In this document: one piece after another, positions 17,540 to 27,342 of the stretch
Position numbering within the stretch: the first letter of the stretch is position 1
Layout of the letters: each line of letters begins with the position of its first letter
NCBI RefSeq assembly: GCF_002806995.1
Contig: NZ_NIHE01000002.1
Location: forward strand, 434,001-498,000
Source of the DNA: Confluentibacter lentus
GTDB lineage: Bacteria; Bacteroidota; Bacteroidia; Flavobacteriales; Flavobacteriaceae
Length of the DNA stretch: 64,000 nucleotides
Direction of reading: 5' to 3'
Made by a program: the position numbers and the translations under genes
The notes under the pieces: generated by a model
What the model was told of the DNA's origin: nothing
Database searches by the model: none
The model's input: the letters and a program-made list of their open reading frames with translations, nothing else

Positions 17540-17586
17540 CAAACTCTTTTTGAGAGAGGAATGTTTAATAAGAAAAAATTAATAAC

Positions 17587-18042
17587 GTGGACACATTAAG
17601 CTACAAAACGATTTCAGCCAATAAAGCTACTGCAGATAAGCAGTGGGTTTTAGTTGATGCTGATGGTCAATCTTTGGGTCGCTTAGCTTCAAAAGTTGCA
17701 AAACTATTAAGAGGTAAGCACAAACCTAGCTTCACACCACACGTTGATTGCGGCGATAACGTAATTGTTATCAACTCTGAAAAAGTCAACTTAACAGGAA
17801 ACAAGTGGAATGATAAAACATACATTCGTCACACAGGGTATCCAGGTGGTCAAAGAAGTTTAACAGCTACAGAATTGTTTGGAAAAGATCCAGCAAGAGT
17901 CGTAGAAAAATCGGTAAAAGGGATGTTGCCTAAAAACAAATTAGGTGCAGATTTATTCCGTAATTTAAATGTTGTTGTTGGTTCTGCACATACCCATGCT
18001 GCACAAAAACCAAAAACAATTAACTTAAACGAATTCAAGTAA
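17587..18042 (+). CDS. rplM: 50S ribosomal protein L13 (uL13)
   Basis: This 151-residue protein matches uL13: KQWVLVDADGQSLGRLAS, the GDNVIVINSEKV segment and the PKNKLGADLFRNLNVVVGSAHTHAAQKP end. The start codon is GTG (17587); no ATG is available near the conserved N-terminus. It overlaps rpsI by one base (TAATG), so the two are translationally coupled, as in most bacteria. Confidence 0.98.
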   Translation: MDTLSYKTISANKATADKQWVLVDADGQSLGRLASKVAKLLRGKHKPSFTPHVDCGDNVIVINSEKVNLTGNKWNDKTYIRHTGYPGGQRSLTATELFGKDPARVVEKSVKGMLPKNKLGADLFRNLNVVVGSAHTHAAQKPKTINLNEFK

Positions 18043-18428
18043 TGGAAGTAATTCACAAAATTGGCCGTAGAAAAACGGCGGTTGCTCGTGTATATGTTTC
18101 TCCAGGAAAAGGAAACATCACAGTCAACAAAAAGGAATTAAACGCTTACTTTACAACATCTACTTTACAGTATAAAGTTAACCAACCATTAGCAATGACT
18201 AATAACGAAGGTAACTTTGATATTAAAGTAAGTGTATTAGGTGGCGGTATTACTGGTCAAGCAGAAGCTGTTCGTTTAGCAATCTCTCGTGCTATGTGCG
18301 AAGTAGATGCAGAAAACAGATTGACTCTTAAACCAGAAGGTTTATTAACTAGAGACCCAAGAATGGTTGAGCGTAAAAAATTCGGACAGAAAAAAGCGCG
18401 TAAAAAATTCCAGTTCTCTAAACGTTAA
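18042..18428 (+). CDS. rpsI: 30S ribosomal protein S9 (uS9)
   Basis: This 128-residue protein starts MEVIHKIGRRKTAVARVYV and ends with the basic tail KKFGQKKARKKFQFSKR, whose terminal SKR contacts tRNA in the P site in known ribosomes. GGGITGQAEAVRLAISRA is also typical. It is the second gene of the rplM-rpsI operon and is followed by a 211-bp leader before rpsB. Confidence 0.98.
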   Translation: MEVIHKIGRRKTAVARVYVSPGKGNITVNKKELNAYFTTSTLQYKVNQPLAMTNNEGNFDIKVSVLGGGITGQAEAVRLAISRAMCEVDAENRLTLKPEGLLTRDPRMVERKKFGQKKARKKFQFSKR

Positions 18429-18639
18429 TAGTATCCGAAATGCCATGCTAAGCTTAGTCGAAGTACTTGCATTTCAAACAAAAAATTTAAACCAGTTATT
18501 GTTGTCCATGACCCTTAAAAGTCAGGATTTAGTTAAGCATCTAAATGAAGCCTAAAGCCAATAGTCTAAAGCATATCGCTTAAAGCCTAAAGCCTAAAAA
18601 GGAACATTGCTAATCAACAGAACGTAAACTATCACAAAC
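18429..18639 (+). promoter_or_regulatory. Spacer/leader between rpsI and rpsB
   Basis: The 211 bp hold no convincing gene. GAAATGC (18437-18443) and GCATTTC (18469-18475) can pair around a 25-base loop just after rpsI. Further on, the short unit CTAAAGC or TAAAGCCT recurs irregularly between about 18552 and 18598. The region could carry S2 autoregulation, as rpsB leaders do in other bacteria, but no known consensus was recognised. Confidence 0.35.
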
Positions 18640-19428
18640 ATGGCAGTAGAAGTAAAAGAATTACTTGAAGCAGGTGTACACTTCGGTCACCTTACACGTA
18701 AGTGGGATCCAAACATGGCTCCTTACGTATATATGGAACGCAACGGTATCCATATTATTAACCTATATAAAACAGCGGTAAAAATTGAAGAAGCAAGTGA
18801 AGCGTTAAGCAAAATTGCTAATTCTGGCCGTAAAATTTTATTCGTTGCAACAAAAAAACAAGCAAAAGATATTGTTTCTGAAAAAGCAGGAGCTATCAAC
18901 ATGCCATACATTACAGAAAGATGGCCTGGTGGTATGCTAACCAACTTTGTTACTATTAGAAAAGCTGTTAAAAAAATGGCTTCAATCGATAGAATGAAGA
19001 AAGATGGTACTTTCCAAACTTTATCTAAAAAAGAGCGTTTACAAGTAGACCGTTTAAGAGCTAAGTTAGAGAAAAACTTAGGTTCTATAGCAGATATGAC
19101 TCGCTTACCAGGTGCTTTATTTGTTGTTGACATTAAACGTGAACACATCGCGATAAAAGAAGCTCAAAAATTAAACATTCCAATATTTGCAATGGTTGAT
19201 ACCAACTCCGATCCACGTCAAGTTGATTATGTAATACCTGCAAATGATGACGCTTCTAAATCGATTGATAAAGTATTATCATACGTAACTACTGCTATCT
19301 CTAATGGTTTAGCAGATCGTAAAGCTGAAAAAGACGGTTTTGAGGATTCTGAGGATGCTGAAGAAATCGTAACAAAAACAAAATCTAAAGCGACCTCTAT
19401 AAAAGTTGCAGCGGACGAAGAAGAATAA
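18640..19428 (+). CDS. rpsB: 30S ribosomal protein S2 (uS2)
   Basis: This 262-residue protein shows the S2 signatures [36 protein letters not shown] and [19 protein letters not shown]. The C-terminal tail is acidic (EDSEDAEEI...AADEEE), a common extension in Bacteroidota S2. It is followed by tsf, the universal rpsB-tsf order. Confidence 0.98.
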   Translation: MAVEVKELLEAGVHFGHLTRKWDPNMAPYVYMERNGIHIINLYKTAVKIEEASEALSKIANSGRKILFVATKKQAKDIVSEKAGAINMPYITERWPGGMLTNFVTIRKAVKKMASIDRMKKDGTFQTLSKKERLQVDRLRAKLEKNLGSIADMTRLPGALFVVDIKREHIAIKEAQKLNIPIFAMVDTNSDPRQVDYVIPANDDASKSIDKVLSYVTTAISNGLADRKAEKDGFEDSEDAEEIVTKTKSKATSIKVAADEEE

Positions 19429-19450
19429 ATAACATAAATACAACATAAAT

Positions 19451-19498
19451 AAGTCGTTTAGTTATTTTCTTTGTTGGAAATTTATTGAACGACTTTTT
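19451..19498 (+). promoter_or_regulatory. Hairpin between rpsB and tsf
   Basis: AAGTCGTT (19451-19458) pairs with AACGACTT (19488-19495), followed by TTT. It resembles a weak intrinsic terminator or attenuator that would make tsf expression lower than rpsB. Confidence 0.5.
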
Positions 19499-19513
19499 AA
19501 ATTTAAAAAATAT

Positions 19514-20488
19514 ATGGAAGCTAAAGTACAAATAACAGCAGCAGAAGTAAACAGATTAAGACAAACTACCGGTGCCGGTATGATGGATTGCAAAAAAGCC
19601 TTAGTGGAAGCTGAAGGTGATTTTGATAAAGCCATTGATGTTTTACGTAAAAAAGGACAAAAAGTTGCTGCAAACAGAGCCGATCGTGAATCGTCTGAAG
19701 GTGCTGCCATCGCAAAAGTGAATGCAGACAATACTGTTGGCGTTGCGATTGTTTTAGGTTGCGAAACTGATTTTGTTGGTAAAAACGAAAACTTTGTGGC
19801 TTTGGCAAATCAATTAGCAGATTTGGCTTTTAACTACAACAACAAAGAAGAGTTTTTGGCAGCGGATTTTGGAGGCATGACTGTTGCCGACAAATTAGTT
19901 GAGCAAACAGGTGTTATTGGTGAAAAATTAGATATCAATGCTTTTGAAAAATTAGAAGCTCCTTATGTTGGTAGCTATGTTCACATCAATAAAATTGCTG
20001 CTTTGGTAGGTTTATCTGCTAACGTTAAAAATGCAGAAACCTTGGCTAAAGATGTTGCTATGCAAATAGCATCTATGGGCGCTACAACATTATCTTATAA
20101 AGATTTTGATCCTGCTTTTATCGCTTCAGAACTTGAGGCTAGAATCGCAGTTATCGAAAAAGAAAATGAAGAATTAGCGCGTTTAGGAAAAACATTGAAA
20201 AATGTACCTCAATACATTTCTATGGCTCAATTAACTCCTGAAGTATTAGCTAAAGCTGAAGAAGCTGCCAAAGCAGAATTGAAAGCTGAAGGTAAACCAG
20301 AGCAAATTTGGGACAGGATTTTACCAGGTAAAATTGATCGTTTTATTTCTGACAACACAACTTTAGACCAAGAACAATGTTTATTAGATCAAAACTTTAT
20401 TAAAGATGATAAAATAAACGTTGCTAAATATGTAGCATCTTATGGAGATGTTGCCATTACAGGTTTTAAACGTGTTTCTTTAGGATAA
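19514..20488 (+). CDS. tsf: Translation elongation factor Ts
   Basis: This 324-residue protein is the nucleotide exchange factor for EF-Tu. The N-terminal UBA-like domain reads AAEVNRLRQTTGAGMMDCKKAL, followed by the TDFVGKNENFVALA motif that contacts EF-Tu and an extended core typical of Bacteroidota. A strong terminator follows 22 bp after the stop. Confidence 0.98.
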   Translation: MEAKVQITAAEVNRLRQTTGAGMMDCKKALVEAEGDFDKAIDVLRKKGQKVAANRADRESSEGAAIAKVNADNTVGVAIVLGCETDFVGKNENFVALANQLADLAFNYNNKEEFLAADFGGMTVADKLVEQTGVIGEKLDINAFEKLEAPYVGSYVHINKIAALVGLSANVKNAETLAKDVAMQIASMGATTLSYKDFDPAFIASELEARIAVIEKENEELARLGKTLKNVPQYISMAQLTPEVLAKAEEAAKAELKAEGKPEQIWDRILPGKIDRFISDNTTLDQEQCLLDQNFIKDDKINVAKYVASYGDVAITGFKRVSLG

Positions 20489-20510
20489 GAAAAACACATA
20501 AAATAAACAG

Positions 20511-20542
20511 AAAGCCACTATAAATTTATAGTGGCTTTTTTT
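20511..20542 (+). terminator. Intrinsic terminator of rpsB-tsf
   Basis: AAAGCCACTATAAA and TTTATAGTGGCTTT form a perfect 14-bp palindrome followed by more T residues. Confidence 0.9.
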
Positions 20543-20587
20543 ATGCAATTCAGTTTTTATATAAATTCATAAAATAAAATTTTTATG

Positions 20588-20595
20588 TAGCTTTG
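20588..20595 (+). promoter_or_regulatory. Promoter -7 box for pyrH (TAGCTTTG)
   Basis: TAGCTTTG matches TAnnTTTG and lies 20 bp upstream of the pyrH ATG, just after the tsf terminator. A -33 box was not clear because the upstream DNA is very AT-rich. Confidence 0.55.
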
Positions 20596-20615
20596 CTAAA
20601 CTTTCAAAAGCAACA

Positions 20616-21323
20616 ATGAAATACAAAAGAATCCTTCTTAAGTTATCTGGTGAAGCCCTCATGGGAAATCGCCAATACGGTATAGATCCCGAGCGTTTAG
20701 CCGAATACGCTGAAGATATTAAAACCATAATAGATAAAGGTATTGAAGTAGCCATCGTTATTGGTGGTGGAAACATTTTCAGAGGTGTTTCTGGAGCTAG
20801 TAAGGGCATGGACCGTGTGCAAGGAGACCACATGGGTATGTTGGCAACCGTCATCAACGGATTAGCGTTACAAAGTGCTTTGGAAAATGCCGGCATGCAA
20901 ACAAGATTACAATCTGCCATCAAAATCAATGAAGTGGCAGAACCTTTTATACGTAGAAGAGCGATTCGTCATTTAGAAAAAGGACGCGTGGTTATTTTTG
21001 GAGGTGGTACCGGAAACCCTTATTTTACAACAGACTCTGCGGCTGTTTTAAGAGCCATAGAAATTGAAGCGGATGTTATTTTAAAAGGCACCAGAGTAGA
21101 TGGTATTTACAATGCAGACCCCGAAAAAGACAGTACTGCTGTTAAATTTAACTTTATCTCTTTTGATGAAGTTTTGAAAAAAGGACTAAAAGTCATGGAT
21201 ACCACGGCATTTACGCTGAGTCAAGAAAATAATTTACCTATTATCGTGTTTGATATGAACAAAAAAGGAAACCTTTTAAAAGTGGTTTCTGGAGAAAAAG
21301 TAGGTACCGAAGTAAACATATAA
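20616..21323 (+). CDS. pyrH: Uridylate kinase (UMP kinase)
   Basis: This 235-residue amino-acid-kinase-fold enzyme phosphorylates UMP to UDP. Visible motifs are [13 protein letters not shown] at the start, [10 protein letters not shown], the [17 protein letters not shown] loop and [11 protein letters not shown]. The length is normal. frr follows 48 bp later, the common pyrH-frr pair. Confidence 0.97.
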   Translation: MKYKRILLKLSGEALMGNRQYGIDPERLAEYAEDIKTIIDKGIEVAIVIGGGNIFRGVSGASKGMDRVQGDHMGMLATVINGLALQSALENAGMQTRLQSAIKINEVAEPFIRRRAIRHLEKGRVVIFGGGTGNPYFTTDSAAVLRAIEIEADVILKGTRVDGIYNADPEKDSTAVKFNFISFDEVLKKGLKVMDTTAFTLSQENNLPIIVFDMNKKGNLLKVVSGEKVGTEVNI

Positions 21324-21371
21324 GTTTGACATAATTTTTTGAACAATAACTTACCATTAAAGTTTAAAACA

Positions 21372-21929
21372 ATGAACGAGGAAATAGAATTTATACTAGA
21401 TGCTGCAAAAGAATCCATGGATAATGCTATTAGGCATTTTGAAAAGCAATTGGTAAATATTAGAGCTGGCAAAGCGAGTCCTGCTATGTTAGGGAGTGTG
21501 CTTGTGAATTATTATGGCAATCAAACACCCATAAATCAAGTCGCTAATATAAATACCCCAGATGGTAGAACCATTACTGTTCAGCCTTGGGAAAGAAACA
21601 TGCTGCAAGAAATTGAAAGAGGCATCATGTATGCTAATCTTGGGTTTAATCCTATGAATAATGGCGAAACCATTATTATTAACGTGCCGCCTTTAACGGA
21701 AGAGCGCCGTCGTGATTTAGCAAAACAAGCCAAGGCAGAAGCAGAAGATGCTAAAATTGGCGTAAGAAGCGCCCGTAAGGATGCTAATACTGAAATTAAA
21801 AAATCGGATGACATTTCTGAAGACCTTAAAAAGAACGCAGAGATAGACATACAACAAATGACGGATAAATACGTTAGGAAAATTGACGAAATGTTCGAGC
21901 TCAAAGAAAAAGAAATTATGACCGTATAA
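21372..21929 (+). CDS. frr: Ribosome recycling factor
   Basis: This 185-residue protein splits post-termination ribosomes together with EF-G. IRAGKASPAML, TVQPWERNMLQEIERGI and PPLTEERRRDLAKQAK are family signatures. The ATG at 21372 (MNEEIEFI) gives the standard length; an upstream TTG at 21339 would add 11 unrelated residues. A terminator follows within 10 bp. Confidence 0.97.
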   Translation: MNEEIEFILDAAKESMDNAIRHFEKQLVNIRAGKASPAMLGSVLVNYYGNQTPINQVANINTPDGRTITVQPWERNMLQEIERGIMYANLGFNPMNNGETIIINVPPLTEERRRDLAKQAKAEAEDAKIGVRSARKDANTEIKKSDDISEDLKKNAEIDIQQMTDKYVRKIDEMFELKEKEIMTV

Positions 21930-21934
21930 TTCTG

Positions 21935-21965
21935 GAAGCGACAAATAATTTGTCGCTTCTTTTAT
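21935..21965 (+). terminator. Intrinsic terminator of pyrH-frr
   Basis: GAAGCGACAAA and TTTGTCGCTTC form an 11-bp stem with a 3-base loop, followed by a T-rich run. Confidence 0.88.
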
Positions 21966-21993
21966 ATAAATTTAGTTTTACACACCGCCATTA

Positions 21994-23265
21994 ATGTCAA
22001 AATTATGTTCCCTCTCGTTTTTATTGCTTTTTTCTTGGTTGGTGCGAGCCCAATCTACAACTGAAACGAGTACAGAGCCCACTCAAGATTCCATTAAAGA
22101 AAGGCAGTTTTTAAAACAATTGGGAGATGGTTATTTACCAACCAAATACTTCAATTTTGATTTAAGATATCTGGTTAAATACAATCAATATGAAGCTTTA
22201 AGGACAGGCTTGGGCGGTATAACAAACGATGCCTTTTCAGAAAAATTTAGAATAAACAGCTATGTTGTTTATGGTTTTAAAGATCATAGATTTAAATATA
22301 GTATAGGTGCAGGTTTCAGAATAGCAGAAAAAACCAATACATGGCTTGACGTTACATATACAGATGATTTACAAGAAACGGGCAGTTATCCTTTTTTAAC
22401 CGACAAACGTTTTTTTCAACTCTTTGAACCCAGACTATTAAACATTAGTTTATTCCATAAAATTATCTCAAGAACTATTTCTTTAGAGTATCAATTAAGT
22501 CCAAATATCTTAACGGAAACACAATTATCCATAAACGATATCAATCCAACTTATGCCTATGAGTTTGCTTTAGATGGCAACAATTATAGTTCATTCGATT
22601 TGAGTATGGCAAAAATAGCCGTACAGTGGAGCCCTTTTAGTCAGTTCGAACTCGCTGAAAAAGGAGTTAATCAAATAAAAGACGGTTTTCCTAAATTCAC
22701 GTTTCAGTACACTAAAAGTTTTAAGGATGTTTTTAAAGGAGATTTCAACTTTTCGAATGTCGAATTTAAGACCATTCATCAAATAGAACATAAAAACGAG
22801 AGCCTTTCTGAAATTACTATAGTTTCAGGAATTTCCAATGGTAACACACCTTTAACACATTTGTATCACGCATATCCTAATAATATCAATAAGGAAAAGA
22901 TTTTGAGACGTTTTTCAGTTGCCGGAACTAGCAGTTTTGAAACCATGTTTTTTAATGAGTTCTTCTCTGATAAATTTACAACCATTCAAGTAAAACACGC
23001 TTTAAAACCTTTTAATATTTCTGAAAAATATAAACCTCAATTAGTTTTGATAAGCAGGTTTGCCATTGGGGATATGGACAACATCAATAGACATCAAAAC
23101 ATCACTTTTGGAACTCTAGAAAAAGGATTTACAGAATCTGGTTTTGAAATTAATAAACTACTTTTTGGTTTCGGTTTCAGCTTTGCTTACCGGTATGGCG
23201 CTTACCATTTACCTAATATTGATGATAATATTGCTTTTAAATTTACATTTAACTTAACATTATAA
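21994..23265 (+). CDS. Outer-membrane beta-barrel protein resembling the C-terminal half of DUF5686
   Basis: This 423-residue protein has a signal peptide (cut near LVRAQ) and then alternating beta strands to a C-terminal aromatic end. FEPRLLNISLFHK and YRYGAYHLPNIDDNIAFKFTFNL recall the barrel of DUF5686 proteins, which usually run to about 800 residues with an N-terminal CarboxypepD_reg-like part. That N-terminal part is absent here, so this may be a short family member. It lies 58 bp upstream of an RND-type exporter gene, with a separate -7-like box in between. Confidence 0.65.
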   Translation: MSKLCSLSFLLLFSWLVRAQSTTETSTEPTQDSIKERQFLKQLGDGYLPTKYFNFDLRYLVKYNQYEALRTGLGGITNDAFSEKFRINSYVVYGFKDHRFKYSIGAGFRIAEKTNTWLDVTYTDDLQETGSYPFLTDKRFFQLFEPRLLNISLFHKIISRTISLEYQLSPNILTETQLSINDINPTYAYEFALDGNNYSSFDLSMAKIAVQWSPFSQFELAEKGVNQIKDGFPKFTFQYTKSFKDVFKGDFNFSNVEFKTIHQIEHKNESLSEITIVSGISNGNTPLTHLYHAYPNNINKEKILRRFSVAGTSSFETMFFNEFFSDKFTTIQVKHALKPFNISEKYKPQLVLISRFAIGDMDNINRHQNITFGTLEKGFTESGFEINKLLFGFGFSFAYRYGAYHLPNIDDNIAFKFTFNLTL

Positions 23266-23296
23266 ATGTATTAATTACTTAATACATTGTTTTTTT

Positions 23297-23304
23297 TACC
23301 TTTG
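23297..23304 (+). promoter_or_regulatory. Promoter -7 box for the MMPL exporter (TACCTTTG)
   Basis: TACCTTTG fits TAnnTTTG and lies 18 bp before the exporter ATG. The T-rich DNA in front makes a -33 box hard to place. Confidence 0.45.
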
Positions 23305-23322
23305 CCAACTTTAAACTAAGGA

Positions 23323-25722
23323 ATGTTTAAGCTTTTTACAACAAATTTTTGGTCGGTTACAGCAAGACTTATATTGCGTAATAAAATTGCTATTCTTGTT
23401 GGTATTTTAATCATCACTGTTTTATTCAGTACACAATGGAAATACATGCGCTTCACCTATACAGAAGCCAATTTATTACCTGATGATGACCCCATTAATC
23501 TTACCTACGACAATTTTTTAAAAACCTTCGGTGAAGAAGGAAACCTTATTGTTATTGGAGTAAAAGATCCCACATTATTTTCTGTTGAAAAATTAAACGC
23601 TTGGAACAATTTATCGGACAGTTTTAAAACTTACGACGCTGTAGAATCTGTAATTTCTATTAAAGATTTACAAAAACTCGTTAAAGACACCCTCAATGAA
23701 AAATTCACTTTAAGTCCGTTTATAAAAGATTCTATTTCATCATCTAAACAAATTGCAATATTAGAAGATGAGCTTTTCAATAAATATCCTTTTTACGACA
23801 ATTTCCTATTCAATAACAAAACAAGAACGGTTCGTACAGCTATTTATCTAAAAAAGGATATAGTAAACACATCTGCTAGAAAAGATTTTATCCTTGATGT
23901 TTTATTGCCACAAACAGAAACCTTTGAAAACGATACAAAGTTAGATGTTAGGATTTCTGGAATGCCCTATATAAGAACCTTAAATGCGCAAAACATTGTT
24001 GATGAAATTGGATTGTTTATTATTGCCGCACTATTAGTAACATCACTTATATTCTTTTTCTTTTTCAGGTCATTAAGAGCCACATTTATATCACTTATTG
24101 TGGTTTGTATTGGCGTTATGTGGACGCTTGGTATTATAGGGTTTTTAAACTACGAGATTACTGTTTTAACGGCACTTATTCCGCCACTAATCATAGTCAT
24201 AGGTATTCCCAATTGCATTTTTTTAATCAATAAATACCAGCATGAAGTTAAATTACATGGTAATAAAGTAAAATCATTACAACGTGTTATTACAAAAATT
24301 GGTAATGCCACATTAATGACTAATTTAACGACTGCTTCTGGGTTTGCAACCTTCATTCTAACAGAAAGTAAGCTTTTAAAAGAATTTGGCGTAGTTGCTT
24401 CGTTAAGTATTGTTGGTATTTTTCTAATATGCTTGCTCATCATCCCAATTATCTATTCCTTTTTACCTTCACCAAAAGACCGTCATTTAGAACATTTAAA
24501 TAAAAGATGGATTGGTGGTTTTGTCAATTGGATCGAACAAATAGTAAAACACAGACGTATCGCTATTTATGGGACTTCAGTAATTTTACTTATAGTTAGT
24601 ATTATAGGTATTTACAAGATAAAAATTTCTGGGAGTCTTATTGAAGATATGCCCAAGAATGCTGAATTTTTTGAAGACATTCGATTTTTTGAACGTGAGT
24701 TCAATGGTATTATGCCATTGGAAATTATGGTGGACACCAAACAAAAAAAAGGTGTTATGAAGCTGCCAACGTTAAAACGAATGAATGAACTGGAAGAGCT
24801 AATTATAGAAATACCCGAATTATCAAAACCCATATCGGTTGTGGGCTTGGTTAAATACTCGAAACAGGCTTACTATAACGGAAATCCGTCATATTATCAA
24901 TTACCAACATCTCAAGAAAATAACTTTATTTTATCATACGCTAAAAATTCAACATCAAACATTGACCTGATTGATAATTTTGTTGATAGTACGGGTCAAT
25001 ACGCCCGCATCACCACTTTCATGAAGGATATTGGAACCGATAAAATGGAACGCATTGAAGAAGACCTTCAAACCAAAATAGATAAGGTATTTCCAAAGGA
25101 CAGATATACTGTTACCATGACCGGTAAAGCTTTGGTATTTCAAAAAGGGACTAAATACTTGGTGGATAATTTAATTATTTCTTTATCGCTTGCTATTTTA
25201 CTGATATCATTGTTTATGGCATTTATGTTCAGATCATTTAGAATGATTATTGTATCGCTCATACCTAACTTATTGCCATTATTAATTACAGCGGGTTTAA
25301 TGGGTTATTTAGGCGTTCCAATAAAGCCTTCAACCATTTTGGTATTTAGTATTGCTTTTGGTATTTCGGTAGACGACACCATTCACTTTTTGGCAAAATA
25401 CAGACAAGAATTACAGGCAAATAATTGGAAAATAAAAACATCTGTTTATGGCGCGTTGCGTGAAACAGGAGTTAGTATGTTCTATACGTCTATTGTTTTA
25501 TTTTTTGGCTTTTCCGTATTCACTATTTCAAGCTTTGGTGGTACAGTAGCTTTAGGAGCATTGGTTTCGGCTACTTTATTATTTGCTATGCTATCAAATT
25601 TAATTTTACTCCCCTCTCTTTTATTATCTTTAGAAAGAAGCATCGCTAATAAAGAGGTATTAAAAGAACCCGCCATCAACATCATTCCAGAAGAAGACGA
25701 TGATGACAATACCAACTTTTAA
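23323..25722 (+). CDS. MMPL/RND superfamily exporter
   Basis: This 799-residue inner-membrane protein has two repeats, each with one leading helix, a large extracytoplasmic domain and a bundle of five helices. The first helix is at about residues 20-40. AFGISVDDTIHFLAKYR in the second bundle corresponds to the proton-relay Asp pair of the family. The end is short and acidic (EEDDDD). Members carry lipids, hopanoid-like molecules or other hydrophobic cargo; the substrate here is unknown. The adjacent barrel gene suggests a cell-envelope role, by context only. Confidence 0.85.
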   Translation: MFKLFTTNFWSVTARLILRNKIAILVGILIITVLFSTQWKYMRFTYTEANLLPDDDPINLTYDNFLKTFGEEGNLIVIGVKDPTLFSVEKLNAWNNLSDSFKTYDAVESVISIKDLQKLVKDTLNEKFTLSPFIKDSISSSKQIAILEDELFNKYPFYDNFLFNNKTRTVRTAIYLKKDIVNTSARKDFILDVLLPQTETFENDTKLDVRISGMPYIRTLNAQNIVDEIGLFIIAALLVTSLIFFFFFRSLRATFISLIVVCIGVMWTLGIIGFLNYEITVLTALIPPLIIVIGIPNCIFLINKYQHEVKLHGNKVKSLQRVITKIGNATLMTNLTTASGFATFILTESKLLKEFGVVASLSIVGIFLICLLIIPIIYSFLPSPKDRHLEHLNKRWIGGFVNWIEQIVKHRRIAIYGTSVILLIVSIIGIYKIKISGSLIEDMPKNAEFFEDIRFFEREFNGIMPLEIMVDTKQKKGVMKLPTLKRMNELEELIIEIPELSKPISVVGLVKYSKQAYYNGNPSYYQLPTSQENNFILSYAKNSTSNIDLIDNFVDSTGQYARITTFMKDIGTDKMERIEEDLQTKIDKVFPKDRYTVTMTGKALVFQKGTKYLVDNLIISLSLAILLISLFMAFMFRSFRMIIVSLIPNLLPLLITAGLMGYLGVPIKPSTILVFSIAFGISVDDTIHFLAKYRQELQANNWKIKTSVYGALRETGVSMFYTSIVLFFGFSVFTISSFGGTVALGALVSATLLFAMLSNLILLPSLLLSLERSIANKEVLKEPAINIIPEEDDDDNTNF

Positions 25723-25725
25723 TTA

Positions 25726-25766
25726 GAATTCCATCATTTATAATGCATCATTGGAATTCCTTTTTT
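25726..25766 (+). terminator. Intrinsic terminator of the MMPL gene
   Basis: GAATTCCA (25726-25733) pairs with TGGAATTC (25752-25759) around a loop that itself can pair in part, followed by a T-run. Confidence 0.75.
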
Positions 25767-25825
25767 GGGCATTCTAACTAGAAAGCCAAAAGTCTTTTTT
25801 ATATTTACGTTTAAATTTTATATAC

Positions 25826-27259
25826 ATGCAAACACGTACTGTTTCAGATTTGTTATCGCAAAAAATAACACCTGCAGAAGTAGACATTAAAGGTTGGGTA
25901 AGAACCTTCCGGGCTAATAGATTTATTGCGTTAAACGATGGTTCTACCATAAACAATATTCAATGTGTAGTAGACTTTGAAAATACAGATGAAACCATTT
26001 TAAAACGTATTACTACAGGTGCGGCGGTTCATATAAAAGGCGAATTGGTTGAAAGCCTTGGTAAGGGACAAAATGTAGAAATTAATGTAAAAAGCATTGA
26101 AGTTTTAGGAGATTCAGACCCGGAAACCTACCCCATACAACCTAAAAAACATTCGTTTGAGTTTTTAAGGGAAAATGCCCACTTGCGTACCAGAACCAAT
26201 ACATTTAGTGCAGTAATGCGCTTGCGTTCTGCACTTTCTTTCGCAATACATAAGTATTTTAATGATAATGGCTTTTACTATATGCATGCACCTATTATAA
26301 CAGGAAGTGATGCCGAAGGTGCTGGAGAAATGTTTCGTGTGAGCAGTTTAGATGCTAAAAATCCGCCACTCACAGAAGATGGCCAGATAGATTATTCTAA
26401 AGACTTTTTTGGAAAAGAAACTAATTTGACGGTTTCCGGTCAATTGGAAGCGGAAACTTACGCCATGTCTTTAGGTAAAGTATATACATTTGGTCCAACT
26501 TTTCGAGCTGAAAATTCCAATACATCCAGACATTTAGCAGAATTCTGGATGATAGAACCCGAAGTTGCTTTCATGGATTTGGCTGGCAATATGGATTTGG
26601 CTGAAAGCTTTTTAAAGTATGTTATTAAATATGTTTTAGATAACAATCGAGATGATTTAGACTTTTTAAACCAGCGTCTTTTAGACGAGGAAAAAGCCAA
26701 ACCTCAAGCAGAAAGAAGCGACATGAGTTTAATTGAAAAATTAAATTTTGTAACAGAAAACAATTTTATGCGTTTGAGTTACACCGAAGCCATTAATATT
26801 TTAAGAGAAAGTACCCCTAACAAGAAAAAGAAATTCAAATATATTATTGAAGAATGGGGCGCCGATTTACAAAGTGAACACGAACGCTTTTTAGTTGAAA
26901 AACACTTTAAATGCCCTGTGATATTATATGATTATCCAGCAAACATTAAAGCCTTTTACATGCGTTTGAATGACGATGGTAAAACCGTTAGAGCCATGGA
27001 CATTCTATTCCCTGGTATTGGTGAAATTGTAGGAGGTGCTCAACGCGAAGAACGTTTGGATATCTTAAAGAAAAAAATGGCGGCACTTCATATTCCTGAA
27101 GAAGATTTATGGTGGTATTTAGATTTACGTAAATATGGAACCGCTGTGCACTCTGGCTTCGGGCTGGGTTTTGAACGTTTAGTGATGTTTGCAACAGGAA
27201 TGGGCAATATAAGGGATGTTATACCGTTTCCTAGAACACCACAGAATGCTGAGTTTTAA
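25826..27259 (+). CDS. asnS: Asparaginyl-tRNA synthetase
   Basis: This 477-residue class IIb synthetase has an N-terminal OB-fold anticodon-binding domain ([22 protein letters not shown]) and a catalytic domain. Motif 2 lies in [26 protein letters not shown], and motif 3 is [29 protein letters not shown]. The HLAEFWM signature and a short C-terminal end identify AsnRS rather than AspRS. rpoN follows 83 bp later. Confidence 0.97.
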   Translation: MQTRTVSDLLSQKITPAEVDIKGWVRTFRANRFIALNDGSTINNIQCVVDFENTDETILKRITTGAAVHIKGELVESLGKGQNVEINVKSIEVLGDSDPETYPIQPKKHSFEFLRENAHLRTRTNTFSAVMRLRSALSFAIHKYFNDNGFYYMHAPIITGSDAEGAGEMFRVSSLDAKNPPLTEDGQIDYSKDFFGKETNLTVSGQLEAETYAMSLGKVYTFGPTFRAENSNTSRHLAEFWMIEPEVAFMDLAGNMDLAESFLKYVIKYVLDNNRDDLDFLNQRLLDEEKAKPQAERSDMSLIEKLNFVTENNFMRLSYTEAINILRESTPNKKKKFKYIIEEWGADLQSEHERFLVEKHFKCPVILYDYPANIKAFYMRLNDDGKTVRAMDILFPGIGEIVGGAQREERLDILKKKMAALHIPEEDLWWYLDLRKYGTAVHSGFGLGFERLVMFATGMGNIRDVIPFPRTPQNAEF

Positions 27260-27342
27260 TATTATTTTAAGATAAATGTTTCTAAGTTAAATCCTATAGT
27301 TAGTATAATTTTTATACTTTTATCTTAAACCAAATCATACAA

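Noticed and set aside
18540-18600. Short repeated TAAAGCCT units as a possible CRISPR array
   Set aside because: The units are 7-8 bp and irregular with no spacers of constant length, and no cas gene is in the window.
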